A DNA stretch of 64,000 nucleotides from Mangrovimicrobium sp033283325 (GCA_033283325.1 JAWMQO010000002.1:62001-126000), one strand, 5' to 3'. Numbered from the stretch's first letter, positions 7,734 through 17,509 are shown. Notes: generated from the letters alone by a model not told the origin. Made by a program: numbers and translations.

Positions 7734-8681
7734 CTACATCACGTCGGGCACCGGGGCGCCAGTCGCGGGCTGTTCGAAATAGCCCAGGCCATAGTCGCCC
7801 TTGATCGTGGTGCGATGCAACACGCGCTCGTATTTCGGGTCGCAGCCGCAGCCCTTGTGCAGCATGCGCCAGTTGTCCCAGACCACCATCTGGTCGGGCC
7901 GCCACTGGTGATAGTAGGGCTGCAGCTTGTCGACAATCTCCTCGCACAGGGCCTGCAGCAGCTCATCCCCTACCGGCGTCTCCTCGCCCTCCAGTCCGAC
8001 CGCCATCCAGGGCGATACATGCAGGACTTTCTCACCGCTCTCCCGTTGCCAGATGGCCGGGTGAATGGCGCGGGGCATGCTGCGGGCAATTTCCAGGATG
8101 TTGGTCACCGGCTCGCGCAATTGGCGGAAGTTCTTCGGTACGCCGAAACGCATGTGCTTGTAGAGCAGGTCGAGGGTGTAGATGACATTGCGCTGCTCGA
8201 ACCAGTCGCGCAGTTCCGGCGAGATCGCCTGGTACAACTGGATGCCGTCGGCGAAACCGGTCAGGCCGCCCTCAGGGGAGATGGTGATGGCGCGCAGGAC
8301 ACCCGCGCGGTTCAGTTCGTCGTTATAGCAGTGGTCGAAGTGCCAGGGCTGCCAGGTGATCAGGGGCTGCCCGTCGATCTCGACGATGGCGAGGTTCGGT
8401 GAGGTCTTCAGCTCGATCACACCGGGCATGGTATCGCTGTCCACGCGGCTCACTATTTTTACCGGGTGTTCCTTGAGCGGGCCGAAGACATTGCTCAGCG
8501 CTACCTGGAATTCGCTACTGGGATTGTCCAGCCCTTCGAACACGATGACGCCGCAGCGTTCGAAGGTTTCACGGAGTTCCTCGCGAACCGCTTCGTCGTC
8601 CAGGGCGGCGCGGGTGAGTCCGGAAATCCTGGCACCGAAGGAGAGCTCGCTTTGCAGTGCCTGAATGTTCAATGCTGTCAT
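7734..8681 (-). CDS. TauD/TfdA-family 2-oxoglutarate-dependent dioxygenase
   Basis: A 315-residue Fe(II)/2-oxoglutarate oxygenase. It has the N-terminal ISGLTRAALDD, the metal motif HxD in WHFDH (about residue 112), the distal histidine in RVLHRTTIKG near the end, and its arginine as expected 2-oxoglutarate ligand. Family members hydroxylate sulfonates, alkyl sulfates, aryloxyalkanoates and similar substrates; which one applies here cannot be read. The open frame continues upstream to 8915, but ATG 8681 is chosen because GAGG lies about ten bases before it and homology begins at this methionine. It follows the TonB receptor by 88 bases on the same strand. Confidence 0.85.
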   Translation of the reverse strand: MTALNIQALQSELSFGARISGLTRAALDDEAVREELRETFERCGVIVFEGLDNPSSEFQVALSNVFGPLKEHPVKIVSRVDSDTMPGVIELKTSPNLAIVEIDGQPLITWQPWHFDHCYNDELNRAGVLRAITISPEGGLTGFADGIQLYQAISPELRDWFEQRNVIYTLDLLYKHMRFGVPKNFRQLREPVTNILEIARSMPRAIHPAIWQRESGEKVLHVSPWMAVGLEGEETPVGDELLQALCEEIVDKLQPYYHQWRPDQMVVWDNWRMLHKGCGCDPKYERVLHRTTIKGDYGLGYFEQPATGAPVPDVM

Positions 8682-8769
8682 GGAGGGTACCTCGCAGCGT
8701 TGTTGCCATTGCCCGCCGGGTGATGAACTGCCGCCTGCTGCGAGTGCAGGCCAGGCGGCCGGCCAGGCG

Positions 8770-10974
8770 CTAGAAGCGGTAGACCATCTCGATGCCATAG
8801 CGGCGCGGCAGCGCCCGGTAGAGGTTGGTCCACAGGCCGTCGACGTAGGTCCCGGATTCGGCGTAGACCTCGTCGCTGAGGTTCTTGCCCCAAACGGAGA
8901 CTTCGAGATCCACATCCACCGGGCGCCAGGTCAGGCTGGCATCCCACAACTCCCACTCGGGAATCATCTCGGTGTTCTGGTCGTTGATCGGCGTTTCATC
9001 GTTGTAGGTGTAGGACACCCGGGTGGAGATATCGCCGGCATCACCCAGCGGGATGTCCCAGATGCCGGTCAGGTTGTAGGACCACTCCGGCGCCTTGACC
9101 AGTTGCAGGCCCTTGGCTTTCTGGGGGTCGGGAATACCGTCGAAATCCACGTCCAGTTCCGGGAAGTCATCGTACTTGGCATCGAGGTAACCGACGGACG
9201 CGCTCAGCGCGAGGTTGTCGATCGGCAGCAGGGTGAATTCCAGTTCCGCCCCCTCTGTGGTCGCCGCGGCGACATTGTCGATGCGGTTCTGGATGCCGAT
9301 ACTGCGGTTGCGCTGCAGGTCGGTGTACTCATTGTGGAAAACCGCGGCGTTCAGCCGCGCCTTGCCGTCCCAGAGCGTGGATTTGACGCCCAGTTCGTAG
9401 GCCTCCACTTTCTCCTCGTCGTAGGGTCCGGGGGACTCGTTATCGCTGGTGGTGCGAATGTTGTAGCCACCGCTGCGGAAGCCCTCGGTGTAGCTCGCAT
9501 AGAGCATGGCATCGTCAGAGAGCTGCCAGTTCACGCCGACCTTGGGACTGAAGTTGGCCCAGTCGTCGTCACCGGAGTCACGCAGGTTGCAGGAAATATC
9601 AAACCCGTCCGGTGGCAGGTTCACACAGTCGGAGAAGCTGGCATTCTTCGCTTCCTTGGCCTCCCAGGTGTAGCGGCCGCCGAGGGTCAGGAACCAGTTG
9701 TCGATGAATTCCCAGTCCACATGTGCGAACACCGAGGCCGAGTTGTGATCCATGGTGCCGTCGGAGCGCAGGGCCGGGTCGCCGAAGAAGAGCACGTTGT
9801 ACTGCTGGTCCATGCTCTGCTCGAAATAGTAGAGCCCGACGGTGTAGTCGAGCTTGTCGTTCAGAGCGCGCGCCGAGTAACGCAGCTCCTGGCTGAACTG
9901 GTCCTGCTCCATGGCCAGCCAGGCGGGATCGGTCACAGGCGACCCGGTGGAGTCGGTGTCGCCGTTGGAGAAATAGGAGACGTCGCGATAACCGGTGATC
10001 GAGGTGACCGTCCCCTCGCCCACCTGCCAGCTCACGTCCAGCACCGCTGACTGGACTTCGATTTCGGTCACGCCATTGTAATTGTGAGTGACTTCATCGT
10101 TGCCGTCCGGCTCCCGCGCACCGAATGATTCGTACAGCAACTGGCCCGGGCGATCGAGGAAGCGCGTTGCCGTCCCGTCGCCATCGTGCTTGCTGTACTC
10201 GGTAATCAGGGTGATATCGAGCGCATCCGTTGGCTGCCAGCGCAGGATCGGCCTTACAAACTGGATCTCCTGGGCGCCGAAATCCTCGTTGAGGGTGATG
10301 TTCTCGAAGTCCCCGTTCATGTCGTTGTACTGGGCGTAGATCTTGCCCGCCAGGGTATCGGTGATACTCCCCTCGATCCCCGCGCCCACGAGGACGCGAT
10401 CGCCACTGCCGACACCTGCGCGCAACACGCCGCCAAATTCGCCGTCAGGCTTGCGCGAGCGGGTGATGACGGCGCCGGCGGTTACGTTGCGGCCGAACAG
10501 GGTGCCCTGGGGGCCACGCAATACTTCCACGGATTCCAGGTCAAAGGTGTCCGGCGAACCGCCGAGGTTCACGCCTACGTACATGCCGTCCTGGAACAGT
10601 CCTACAGTGGGATCGGTCGAGGCGATAGTGCTGATGTAGCCCATGCCGCGGACCGAGAAGTTGGAGGTGCCAGGGAAAGCGCCATCCGAGTCGAGGCGCA
10701 CGTTGGGCATGATCATGCTGACATCGGCGAGGTTCTGGGCGAACATCGCGTCGATCTGGTCACCATTCATGGCGGTCAGGGTGACCGGTACGCTCTGGGC
10801 CTGCTCAGCCACCCCGCGTTTTCGTGCCGTGACCATGACTTCTTCCAGCAGGCTGCCGGCGGCGCTCTGCCGTTTGACCGGCGCCGTGGACTCCTGGGCC
10901 GCGGCGAAGGGTGCAGCCAGGGTGGCCAGCAGTGCGCAGTTGACGAGTGTATACAGGGGCTTTCTTACAAGCAT
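8770..10974 (-). CDS. TonB-dependent outer-membrane receptor
   Basis: A 734-residue outer-membrane receptor. A signal peptide (MLVRKPLYTLVNCALLA to AAAQ) is followed by a TonB-box-like EEVMVTARKR. Next come a plug domain with VLRGPQGTLFGRN and a beta-barrel ending in the aromatic C-terminus MVYRF. The class lacks siderophore-specific features and is like the large receptor families used by oligotrophic marine bacteria for organic substrates. The start is ATG 10974, preceded by GAGGTGGG; a GTG nine bases earlier is less likely. It is divergent from a second receptor at 11396 and leads a reverse-strand series with the TauD dioxygenase and MFS exporter, suggesting a shared substrate (inference). 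Confidence 0.92.
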   Translation of the reverse strand: MLVRKPLYTLVNCALLATLAAPFAAAQESTAPVKRQSAAGSLLEEVMVTARKRGVAEQAQSVPVTLTAMNGDQIDAMFAQNLADVSMIMPNVRLDSDGAFPGTSNFSVRGMGYISTIASTDPTVGLFQDGMYVGVNLGGSPDTFDLESVEVLRGPQGTLFGRNVTAGAVITRSRKPDGEFGGVLRAGVGSGDRVLVGAGIEGSITDTLAGKIYAQYNDMNGDFENITLNEDFGAQEIQFVRPILRWQPTDALDITLITEYSKHDGDGTATRFLDRPGQLLYESFGAREPDGNDEVTHNYNGVTEIEVQSAVLDVSWQVGEGTVTSITGYRDVSYFSNGDTDSTGSPVTDPAWLAMEQDQFSQELRYSARALNDKLDYTVGLYYFEQSMDQQYNVLFFGDPALRSDGTMDHNSASVFAHVDWEFIDNWFLTLGGRYTWEAKEAKNASFSDCVNLPPDGFDISCNLRDSGDDDWANFSPKVGVNWQLSDDAMLYASYTEGFRSGGYNIRTTSDNESPGPYDEEKVEAYELGVKSTLWDGKARLNAAVFHNEYTDLQRNRSIGIQNRIDNVAAATTEGAELEFTLLPIDNLALSASVGYLDAKYDDFPELDVDFDGIPDPQKAKGLQLVKAPEWSYNLTGIWDIPLGDAGDISTRVSYTYNDETPINDQNTEMIPEWELWDASLTWRPVDVDLEVSVWGKNLSDEVYAESGTYVDGLWTNLYRALPRRYGIEMVYRF

Positions 10975-11395
10975 TGTTCCCACCTCTCTATTATTTATTG
11001 TTGGTTAACTGCTTAGGGGTACAACATGGGTGATTAGCGCAGATACTAGGGCCTTGGTGGCCTCGAAACAATCGGGCAGGCTGTGGAGAATTACATGCGC
11101 CGGATTTTTGCCGCCCGAATCAACTCTGCCTGCCGCGTCAGCCCAGCCAGTTCGGCAATCGGGCATTTCTCACCAGCGCACAGCACTGATCCTGCGCTGT
11201 GCAGGCTGGAAGATTAGCCAATAATCCCCACCAATGAAACGCGGGCGGTGTAAAAAAGCTGCACATTAAAAATAATTGAGATATGCTGCAGGCATCCACT
11301 TCACTGAACACTTGCTTAGTATTACGATGTGACACGAAGTGGGCAACACACACTCAGACACTCACCTAATTAAAAAAAAATAGGGGTAGTCCGCA
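10975..11395. other. Intergenic region between two divergent TonB receptor genes
   Basis: About 420 bases with no credible gene. It must hold the divergent promoters of both receptors. It is more AT-rich near each start (for example the A-run before 11396). I found no FNR, NtrC or CRP palindrome here and no convincing pair of -35/-10 hexamers. Confidence 0.5.
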
Positions 11396-13594
11396 ATGAA
11401 GCACACTCGCCTATATGCCGGCCTGGGTCTTGCCCTCGCGCAATCCCTGCTGGCGGTATCCACTGCACAGGCTCAACTGGAAGAAGTTATCGTAACCGCG
11501 GAGCGGCGCGAGGCGTCACTGCAGGATACGGATATTTCCATGACGGTATTTTCCTCGGAGAATATCGCCGAAATGGGCATACAGAGCTATCTCGACCTGT
11601 CCGCCATGTCGCCCAACGTGCTGATGCACGAAATGCCCGGCAAGGCCGGTGGCGCCATCTCCATCCGCGGTTTCAAGAACGCCGAGACCATCTCCACCTT
11701 CGAACCCAAGGTTGCCCTCTACCTCGACGGCGTACTGATCGCCAAGGGCGCCGGCTCGGTATTCGACGTGCTCGACCTGGAGCGGGTGGAAATCCTGCGC
11801 GGGCCCCAGGGCACCCTGTACGGCCGCAACACGGTCGGCGGCGCGGTGAACTTCATTACCAAGAAGCCGCAGACCGACGAGTTTTCCGGCAAGGTATCCG
11901 CGACCATCGGCCAGTATGATCAACTGGACCTCAAGGGCGTCGTGAACGTCCCGCTTGGCGACACCTTCGCCGTCAAGGCCAACGTCGCCTCGCTGAAGCG
12001 TGACGGCTACTGGGAAAACCGCCTCGACGACAACAACACCCTCGGTGACAAGAACCGCGAGGTCGCCCACGTGCAGCTGCGCTGGGAGCCCAGCGACTCG
12101 CTCGACTTCCTCTACTCCTACGACATGACCAACATCGACGAGGGCATGTACCCGCTGGCCCTGGTCGGCTATGGCCCGGCCCGACCGGACCTGGCGCCCT
12201 ACGTCAGCGATGGCCAGGAATCCTATCGCTACTTCGATGAACTCGGCACCTTCATGGAAGCGGACATCGAAGGGCACGGCTTCACCGTCAATTGGGAACT
12301 CACCGACAACCTGGCGCTGGTCTCCATCACCGGCCTGCGCAAGTTCGAGGTGGACAACCTCGCCGACTCCGACGAGTCACCGTTCTATATCCTGCACAAC
12401 GTATCCGGTGACGAAGCCGAAACCCTGACCCAGGAAATCCGCCTGGTCGGTGACGCCTTCGACTCCAATCTCGAGTATGTCGTCGGCGCGTTCTACATGG
12501 ATGAGGACATCAAGGAAACCTACGGCTACAACAAACTGGGCGCCTTCGGTATCAGCTCGAACTTCGACGGCAGTGCCGACAACCAGTTCTGGGCGGTGTT
12601 CGGCGAGGGCACCTACAGCGTCACCGAAAAACTCGACTTCACCCTGGGCGTACGCTACACCGAGGAAGACAAGTCGATGACCCGGACCAACTCCACTGAC
12701 CTGCTCAGCAGTGGTACCCGGGTCGCGGAGACCGTCTTCCCCGAGGCCCAGAAGGACTTCGACGATGTCTCCGGCACCGTCGGCGTCAGCTACAACTGGA
12801 CCCACGACCTGATGACCTACTTCAAGGTCTCCAAGGGCTACGTCAGCGGCGGCTTCAACCCGCGCTCACCCACCGAGAACATCGACCTCTGGCTGAACGG
12901 CTACGATGAGGAAACCGTAATCACCTACGAACTGGGCTGGAAGTCCACCTGGTTCGACAACCGCCTGATTTTCAACGGCGCGGCCTTCTTCAACGACTAC
13001 AGCGACCTGCAGGTCAACCAGCTGACAGCGGAAGGCGACAACAACATCGACAACGCGGGTGACGCGGAAATCGCCGGCCTCGAGATCGAATTCACTGCCC
13101 TGATCACCGAAAACTTCGAAATGGGCGGCGGGTACGGCTACCTCGATCCCGAGTACAAGACCTACATCAACGAGGGCATCCCTGGGGATCCCAGCGACGA
13201 CGTCGACCTCAGTAACAACCACTGGGCCCACGCGCCGGACAACACCGTGAACCTCTACGGTCGTTACACGATCCCCGATGTACTGGGTGGCAACCTCATC
13301 ATGCGCGTCGACTACTCCTGGGTGGACGACTACTTCCTGCTGACCGCCAACGGCCCCAACCTGGTCGACGGCAATACCGCGCCCAGCTACGACACCTGGA
13401 ACGCACGGATTGAACTGCAGAACGTCCAGGGCCCTGGCGGCACCAGCCTCACCGTTGGCGCCTGGGGTCGCAACCTGACCGACGAGCTCTGGTACACCAG
13501 CGGCTTCGACCTCTCCGATGGCGCCCTCGGCTTCGTCGGCAAGGCGGTTGCCCCGCCGCGCACCGTGGGCATGGACTTCGTTCTGGAGTTCTAG
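11396..13594 (+). CDS. TonB-dependent outer-membrane receptor
   Basis: A 732-residue receptor with a signal peptide (MKHTRLYAGLGLALAQSLLA to AQAQ), the TonB box LEEVIVTAERR, and a plug containing ISIRGFKNAETIS and ILRGPQGTLYGRNTVGG. The barrel ends in MDFVLEF, with the terminal phenylalanine needed for BAM recognition. It is distinct from the receptor on the other strand: the barrels differ in length and sequence outside common motifs. Substrate unknown. It ends just before a strong rho-independent terminator and so forms a single-gene unit. Confidence 0.93.
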   Translation: MKHTRLYAGLGLALAQSLLAVSTAQAQLEEVIVTAERREASLQDTDISMTVFSSENIAEMGIQSYLDLSAMSPNVLMHEMPGKAGGAISIRGFKNAETISTFEPKVALYLDGVLIAKGAGSVFDVLDLERVEILRGPQGTLYGRNTVGGAVNFITKKPQTDEFSGKVSATIGQYDQLDLKGVVNVPLGDTFAVKANVASLKRDGYWENRLDDNNTLGDKNREVAHVQLRWEPSDSLDFLYSYDMTNIDEGMYPLALVGYGPARPDLAPYVSDGQESYRYFDELGTFMEADIEGHGFTVNWELTDNLALVSITGLRKFEVDNLADSDESPFYILHNVSGDEAETLTQEIRLVGDAFDSNLEYVVGAFYMDEDIKETYGYNKLGAFGISSNFDGSADNQFWAVFGEGTYSVTEKLDFTLGVRYTEEDKSMTRTNSTDLLSSGTRVAETVFPEAQKDFDDVSGTVGVSYNWTHDLMTYFKVSKGYVSGGFNPRSPTENIDLWLNGYDEETVITYELGWKSTWFDNRLIFNGAAFFNDYSDLQVNQLTAEGDNNIDNAGDAEIAGLEIEFTALITENFEMGGGYGYLDPEYKTYINEGIPGDPSDDVDLSNNHWAHAPDNTVNLYGRYTIPDVLGGNLIMRVDYSWVDDYFLLTANGPNLVDGNTAPSYDTWNARIELQNVQGPGGTSLTVGAWGRNLTDELWYTSGFDLSDGALGFVGKAVAPPRTVGMDFVLEF

Positions 13595-13643
13595 AATAAT
13601 CCTTCGCAGTTTCCGCGCAGCGCGCGGAAATAAGCGACTCGGG

Positions 13644-13676
13644 AAACCCCGCACCACCCGGTAGCGGGGTTTTTTT
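13644..13676 (+). terminator. Rho-independent terminator of the TonB receptor gene
   Basis: AAACCCCGC pairs with GCGGGGTTT around an 11-base loop and is followed by a run of seven T. It lies 50 bases after the stop at 13594. Confidence 0.9.
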
Positions 13677-13714
13677 ATGAACTGGGGAAAGGCGGGCGCG
13701 CGGCGCAAAGGGAC

Positions 13715-15502
13715 ATGCAACTCGACCATGTGACGAAACCTGCAGGTCCCAAAGCCCCGGTGTTACTCGCCGGGAGCAGGCTGAGCGCTGCGATCGCAAT
13801 GCTGCTCGGCCTGCTCTCCCTCGCTGCCTGCCTGCTCCTCTGGTACCGGCTGCATATGGACCTGCCGGAGCGCGACACCATACCGATGATCAACACGGTA
13901 TTGCCGGTATTACGCGACGGACTCTTCGCCCTGCCCTTCGCCGACTGGGTGCACCTGCATTTCGGCAGCCACCGCATCCCCCTGATCCGCCTGCTGGTGG
14001 TCGCGGACCTCGAACTCGGCTCCGGCGATAACGCCTGGTTCTATGCAGCCTCCTTCACCGGCATGCTCGCCCTGGCACTGTGCTACATGCTGATGCTGTT
14101 GCGCTCGCCCCTGAAGTCGGCGATTGGCCCGTGGTTTTTTGGCGGAATAATCCTGCTGCTGGTCTTCAGCCCGGCACAGATATGGAACTGTATCCAGCCC
14201 ATCGGCTCCAGCTGGTTCCTGAGCATGGCCCTGGCTGCGATCGCTTTCAGCAGCCTATTCGGCGGGCGTGAGCAGCTCTCGGCCGCGGCGACAATACTCG
14301 CATTCGTGGCCTGCGCCCTCGCTTCCTTCGCCAATTTCAGCGGCGTCATCGCGCTGCTGCTGTTGCCGGTAGCAGTTTACCTGCGACGCCCGGGCCGACT
14401 TGTCCTGCTGTCCGCCATGCTCAGCCTCGGCTGGACGGCGCTGTATCTGCAGGGCCTGTCGCCCATCGACTTTGTTAACGCAGAGGGCGTGAGAGCAGAC
14501 GGCGCCGCCACGCAGGGCACCTGGTGGACCAGGGTTTTCCGGACAGGGCTGGATTTCAGCCAGCATACGCTGTCCTTCCTCAGCGCGCCCTTCTCTGCGC
14601 AGTTCCAAGGTTCCGCCGCGCTCGTTGCCCTGTGTTCCATGGCACTGCTGGTCTCGCACTGGGCACGGCTGATGTTCCGGCCCGGCGAGCGACGTGCACT
14701 GGATAACTGGACCGGCTTCACCCTGGCGATGGCCACTGTCTGCCTGGGGATCGGCATGGCGATTTACTTCGGCCGCCAGGGCCTGCCCGACCTTCCACCT
14801 CCACCACGCTACCGCAGCGTGCAGCTGATCTACTGGCTGAGCATAAGCGGGCTGCTGCTGGCCAGCTGCGCCAGGAGTTACCGCGCCCTGCTGGCGGCAC
14901 GGCTGGCCTGCCTGTGTATCGCTGCCGCCTATCTCTCCTTTGGCAGCGAGAGAATGACCAGTATCGTGCAATCCAGCCAGCTGGCGGCCCAGAACACTGC
15001 GGCGGGCGTACTCGGCGCGCGACCGGTCGAATTCCTCAAGCCGCCCTGGTTGCCGCCCCCCCCGGTGAGGCTCTCTACCTACCATGAGCTGTTGGTCGAA
15101 ATGAACAGGAGCTACGCCTACATGCGCGGGCGCCTGAACAGCCTTGAGCTGGAGCCTGCGGCGGCAAGTTGCCAGCATGAACTCGAGTTGCACAGGGGAA
15201 AGTCCTGGCAGCAGGGGCTCGTTCGCGCTCGCCTGGCGTTTGCCGGCGGCGCTTATCGCAGCACCCGCTGGCTCTACCTGCTCGATGATGGTGCTGTTGT
15301 CGCTGCCTTCTACCCCGACTATGCCGACGCGGAGAGACAGCTGGAAATTCTCGGGAACACACATCAGCACTGGCACGGTTTCCTCGGGGAAGGACTCGCC
15401 AGCAAGTCGCGGGCTCAAGACCTGACACTGGTCAGCCAGGGTCCGGGGGGAGCCCTCCACAGCTGCCGGTTGCCCGCCCTCGCTATCCGCGGCGGGCCCT
15501 GA
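13715..15502 (+). CDS. Polytopic membrane protein of unknown function
   Basis: A 595-residue protein I do not recognise. Residues 20-430 contain about ten hydrophobic helices. The first periplasmic loop carries ERDTIPMINTVLPVLRDG and then HLHFGSHRIPLIRLL, an acidic/His-Arg arrangement recalling GT-C-type membrane glycosyltransferases, though that is only a resemblance. A hydrophilic C-terminal part of about 165 residues follows, with two cysteines (ASCQHEL and LHSCRLP) that could form a disulfide if periplasmic. The gene stands alone: it follows a terminator and converges on the MscS gene with only eight bases between the stops. A role in envelope polysaccharide is possible but unsupported by neighbours. 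Confidence 0.6.
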   Translation: MQLDHVTKPAGPKAPVLLAGSRLSAAIAMLLGLLSLAACLLLWYRLHMDLPERDTIPMINTVLPVLRDGLFALPFADWVHLHFGSHRIPLIRLLVVADLELGSGDNAWFYAASFTGMLALALCYMLMLLRSPLKSAIGPWFFGGIILLLVFSPAQIWNCIQPIGSSWFLSMALAAIAFSSLFGGREQLSAAATILAFVACALASFANFSGVIALLLLPVAVYLRRPGRLVLLSAMLSLGWTALYLQGLSPIDFVNAEGVRADGAATQGTWWTRVFRTGLDFSQHTLSFLSAPFSAQFQGSAALVALCSMALLVSHWARLMFRPGERRALDNWTGFTLAMATVCLGIGMAIYFGRQGLPDLPPPPRYRSVQLIYWLSISGLLLASCARSYRALLAARLACLCIAAAYLSFGSERMTSIVQSSQLAAQNTAAGVLGARPVEFLKPPWLPPPPVRLSTYHELLVEMNRSYAYMRGRLNSLELEPAAASCQHELELHRGKSWQQGLVRARLAFAGGAYRSTRWLYLLDDGAVVAAFYPDYADAERQLEILGNTHQHWHGFLGEGLASKSRAQDLTLVSQGPGGALHSCRLPALAIRGGP

Positions 15503-15510
15503 GGCAGAAA

Positions 15511-16563
15511 CTACTCGCCGGCCCTGCCCCGCTCGGTGAGCAAGTCGGCCAGCTGCCCGTCCTCCTGCTCCAGCAGTTGAATCTGCCGTTCCACGTTCTC
15601 CCGCTGTGCTTCGGGCACGGACTTCAGGTGGGCCCTCTCCCGTTTCAGGGTCTGGCGCAAGCGTTCCTGCCGCTGCTTGAGCTCTTCCAGCGAGGCCGCC
15701 TGTTCCGCCTCGTCGAAGATTTTCTCCTCGGGAGGCGGCGCCTCGGCCTCGGGCTGCGAGCGGTGCATTACCGGCTGGCGCGGTATGATCCGGGTCTGCG
15801 GATCGAGCTGGCGCTGGTTCATGAACGCGGGCGAGACGATCTCCACGCCGTTGCCATGCAGTTGTTCCAGTACCTTCTTGCGCAGGTTCGAGCGCGAACT
15901 CAGGGGATGCTGCATTTCCTGCAGGAAGCCGCATATGCGGTAGAGCACCGCGTGGTCCAGCAGCTCCTGCACCAGCACGAAGGGCTCGTGCAGGCCGCTC
16001 TCCTCCCCCGCCCGGAGCAGTAGCTCCTGTACATCGGTGTAGGCAACGTCATAACCGATGGACACTTCGGCAGAAATGATGGTGCCGTCGCGGTGCAGCA
16101 CCGTGACCGGATTGTTCACCAGCATCAGGTTGGGCAGGGTGGAGATATCCCGCCACTCGGTCTGGATCTGGGTGTGAATCAGGGAGCGCCTGGTGACCCG
16201 CCCGAACTCCTCCTTGACCCGGATGTAGTCCCCGGGCCGGAAGGGCTGGGTGAAATGCAGCATGACGCCGGCCATCGCGTTGGCCACGAAGGTGGTCGAC
16301 GAGAGCGCGATCACCGCGGTGAGTACCACCCCCAGCAGGCTCAATATCTGCCCTTGGGTCTCGTCGGATATCGGCAGGACGATAACCGTCACCACCACGC
16401 CGAGGGAGATGACCGCCCACACCAGCAACTGGAACAAGGCCCCCGCTGCACCCTCGCTGCGCCGGCGTGCGAGCCAGGCGCCGAGGAGAATGATCAGCAG
16501 GGTAAAGGCCGCAACCAGGAAGGAGGGCCAGAAATCTTCAACCAGGGAGAAGTGTGAATCCAT
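15511..16563 (-). CDS. Mechanosensitive ion channel, MscS family
   Basis: A 350-residue MscS-type channel that releases solutes on hypo-osmotic shock. It has three N-terminal hydrophobic helices (about residues 15-105). The pore-lining helix and beta domain show FVANAMAGVMLHFTQPFRPGDYIRV, the standard MscS signature. A cytoplasmic alpha/beta part follows (VSIGYDVAYTDVQELLLRA), then a charged, coiled-coil-like tail of about 80 residues rich in Glu, Gln and Arg. The tail is longer than in E. coli MscS (286 residues). ATG start with a weak ribosome site. Same strand as fnr, 106 bases downstream of it. Confidence 0.9.
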   Translation of the reverse strand: MDSHFSLVEDFWPSFLVAAFTLLIILLGAWLARRRSEGAAGALFQLLVWAVISLGVVVTVIVLPISDETQGQILSLLGVVLTAVIALSSTTFVANAMAGVMLHFTQPFRPGDYIRVKEEFGRVTRRSLIHTQIQTEWRDISTLPNLMLVNNPVTVLHRDGTIISAEVSIGYDVAYTDVQELLLRAGEESGLHEPFVLVQELLDHAVLYRICGFLQEMQHPLSSRSNLRKKVLEQLHGNGVEIVSPAFMNQRQLDPQTRIIPRQPVMHRSQPEAEAPPPEEKIFDEAEQAASLEELKQRQERLRQTLKRERAHLKSVPEAQRENVERQIQLLEQEDGQLADLLTERGRAGE

Positions 16564-16604
16564 TGTCAGCGCTTGTTCTTCGGCCAGCGATGCGTGTCAG
16601 CTTA

Positions 16605-16624
16605 GCACCCGGCCCATCGGGTGC
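16605..16624 (-). terminator. Weak hairpin after fnr
   Basis: GCACCCG and CGGGTGC pair around a six-base loop between the fnr stop and the mscS start. There is no T-run, so it is at best a weak terminator or processing site. Confidence 0.3.
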
Positions 16625-16669
16625 CGAATCGGGCTGCACCGAAGCCGGCTTACAAACGGAGGGCTGGGC

Positions 16670-17425
16670 TCAGTTGGTGGCGAACTCCTGGGCCAGTGCT
16701 TCGGCGTCGAGAATCTCCACGTCCTTGTTGTCCACCGCGATGATGCCGTCCTGCTGCATGCGGGTAAAGGTTCGGCTGACAGTCTCCACGGTAAGGCCGA
16801 GGTAGTTGCCGATGTCGCCGCGGGACATGGGCAGGCGCATGCGGTTGGCGCTCAGCTTGCGACGCGCGTTGCGGCGGGAAAAGCTGAGCAGCAGGGCCGC
16901 GATGCGCTGGCGGGAGGAATTTTTCCCGAGCAGCGAAATCAGTTCCTGCTCCGTGCTGATCTCGCGGCTGATCACCTGCATCAGGCGGTGCCGCAGGGTG
17001 GGCAGGGTGCCGCTGAGGTTTTCCAGTTCGGAGAAGGGAATCTCGCAGATGGCCGAGGTTTCCAGGGCTACCGCCGCGGAGATATGGCGGTTCTCGGCGA
17101 TGCCGTCCAGCCCCAGTATCTCGCCCGGCAGGTAAAAACCGGTGACCTGCTCGCGCCCGCCACGGGTCGTGCGGTAGGCCTTCAGGGCACCGGAGCGCAC
17201 CGCGAAAACCGATTCGAAGGGGTCGCCCTCGCGGAACAGGTGGGCGTCGCGGCGCAGGGGCCGCCCGCGCTGGATAATATGGTCGAGCTGTTCGACATCA
17301 TCGGTGTCCAGGGCCAGCGGCAGGCAAATACCGCTGAGTCGGCAATCGCCACAGCGGACGCTGTTGCTGTGCTCACAACCGGATGTGATGTCGATCTTCG
17401 CGATACGGCCTGTTTGATCAGGCAT
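16670..17425 (-). CDS. fnr: FNR-type oxygen-sensing transcription regulator (Fnr/Anr)
   Basis: A 251-residue CRP/FNR regulator with the full set of FNR features. C25-x2-C28-x5-C34 and the central C127 match the four [4Fe-4S] ligands of E. coli FNR (C20, C23, C29, C122); an additional C17 is present. A cyclic-nucleotide-like barrel, a dimer helix and a C-terminal helix-turn-helix follow. The recognition helix reads LTVETVSR, whose E--SR residues specify TTGAT half-sites. Without oxygen the cluster holds the active dimer. ATG 17425 is chosen (GGAG seven bases upstream) over the frame opening at 17461. It lies 84 bases downstream of the Rieske gene, on the same strand as the FNR-box promoter at 20905-20946, so it may feed back on its own transcription. 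Confidence 0.92.
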   Translation of the reverse strand: MPDQTGRIAKIDITSGCEHSNSVRCGDCRLSGICLPLALDTDDVEQLDHIIQRGRPLRRDAHLFREGDPFESVFAVRSGALKAYRTTRGGREQVTGFYLPGEILGLDGIAENRHISAAVALETSAICEIPFSELENLSGTLPTLRHRLMQVISREISTEQELISLLGKNSSRQRIAALLLSFSRRNARRKLSANRMRLPMSRGDIGNYLGLTVETVSRTFTRMQQDGIIAVDNKDVEILDAEALAQEFATN

Positions 17426-17432
17426 AGGGTCT

Positions 17433-17463
17433 CCGTGGGCGTGTCTGCGGGGCACACCCACGG
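17433..17463 (-). other. Hairpin in the leader just before fnr
   Basis: Eleven-base arms (17433-17443 and 17453-17463, one mismatch) surround a nine-base loop, directly adjoining the GGAG ribosome site of fnr. It could attenuate read-through from the Rieske gene or modulate fnr translation. No T-run follows. Confidence 0.35.
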
Positions 17464-17509
17464 GATTCTACGTCTGCGCACCGGGCTTGGCCAGCGCACC
17501 CTTCCCGCA

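Noticed and set aside
16605..16624. Strong terminator for fnr
   Set aside because: The stem is only seven bases with no T-run, so it is listed as weak only.
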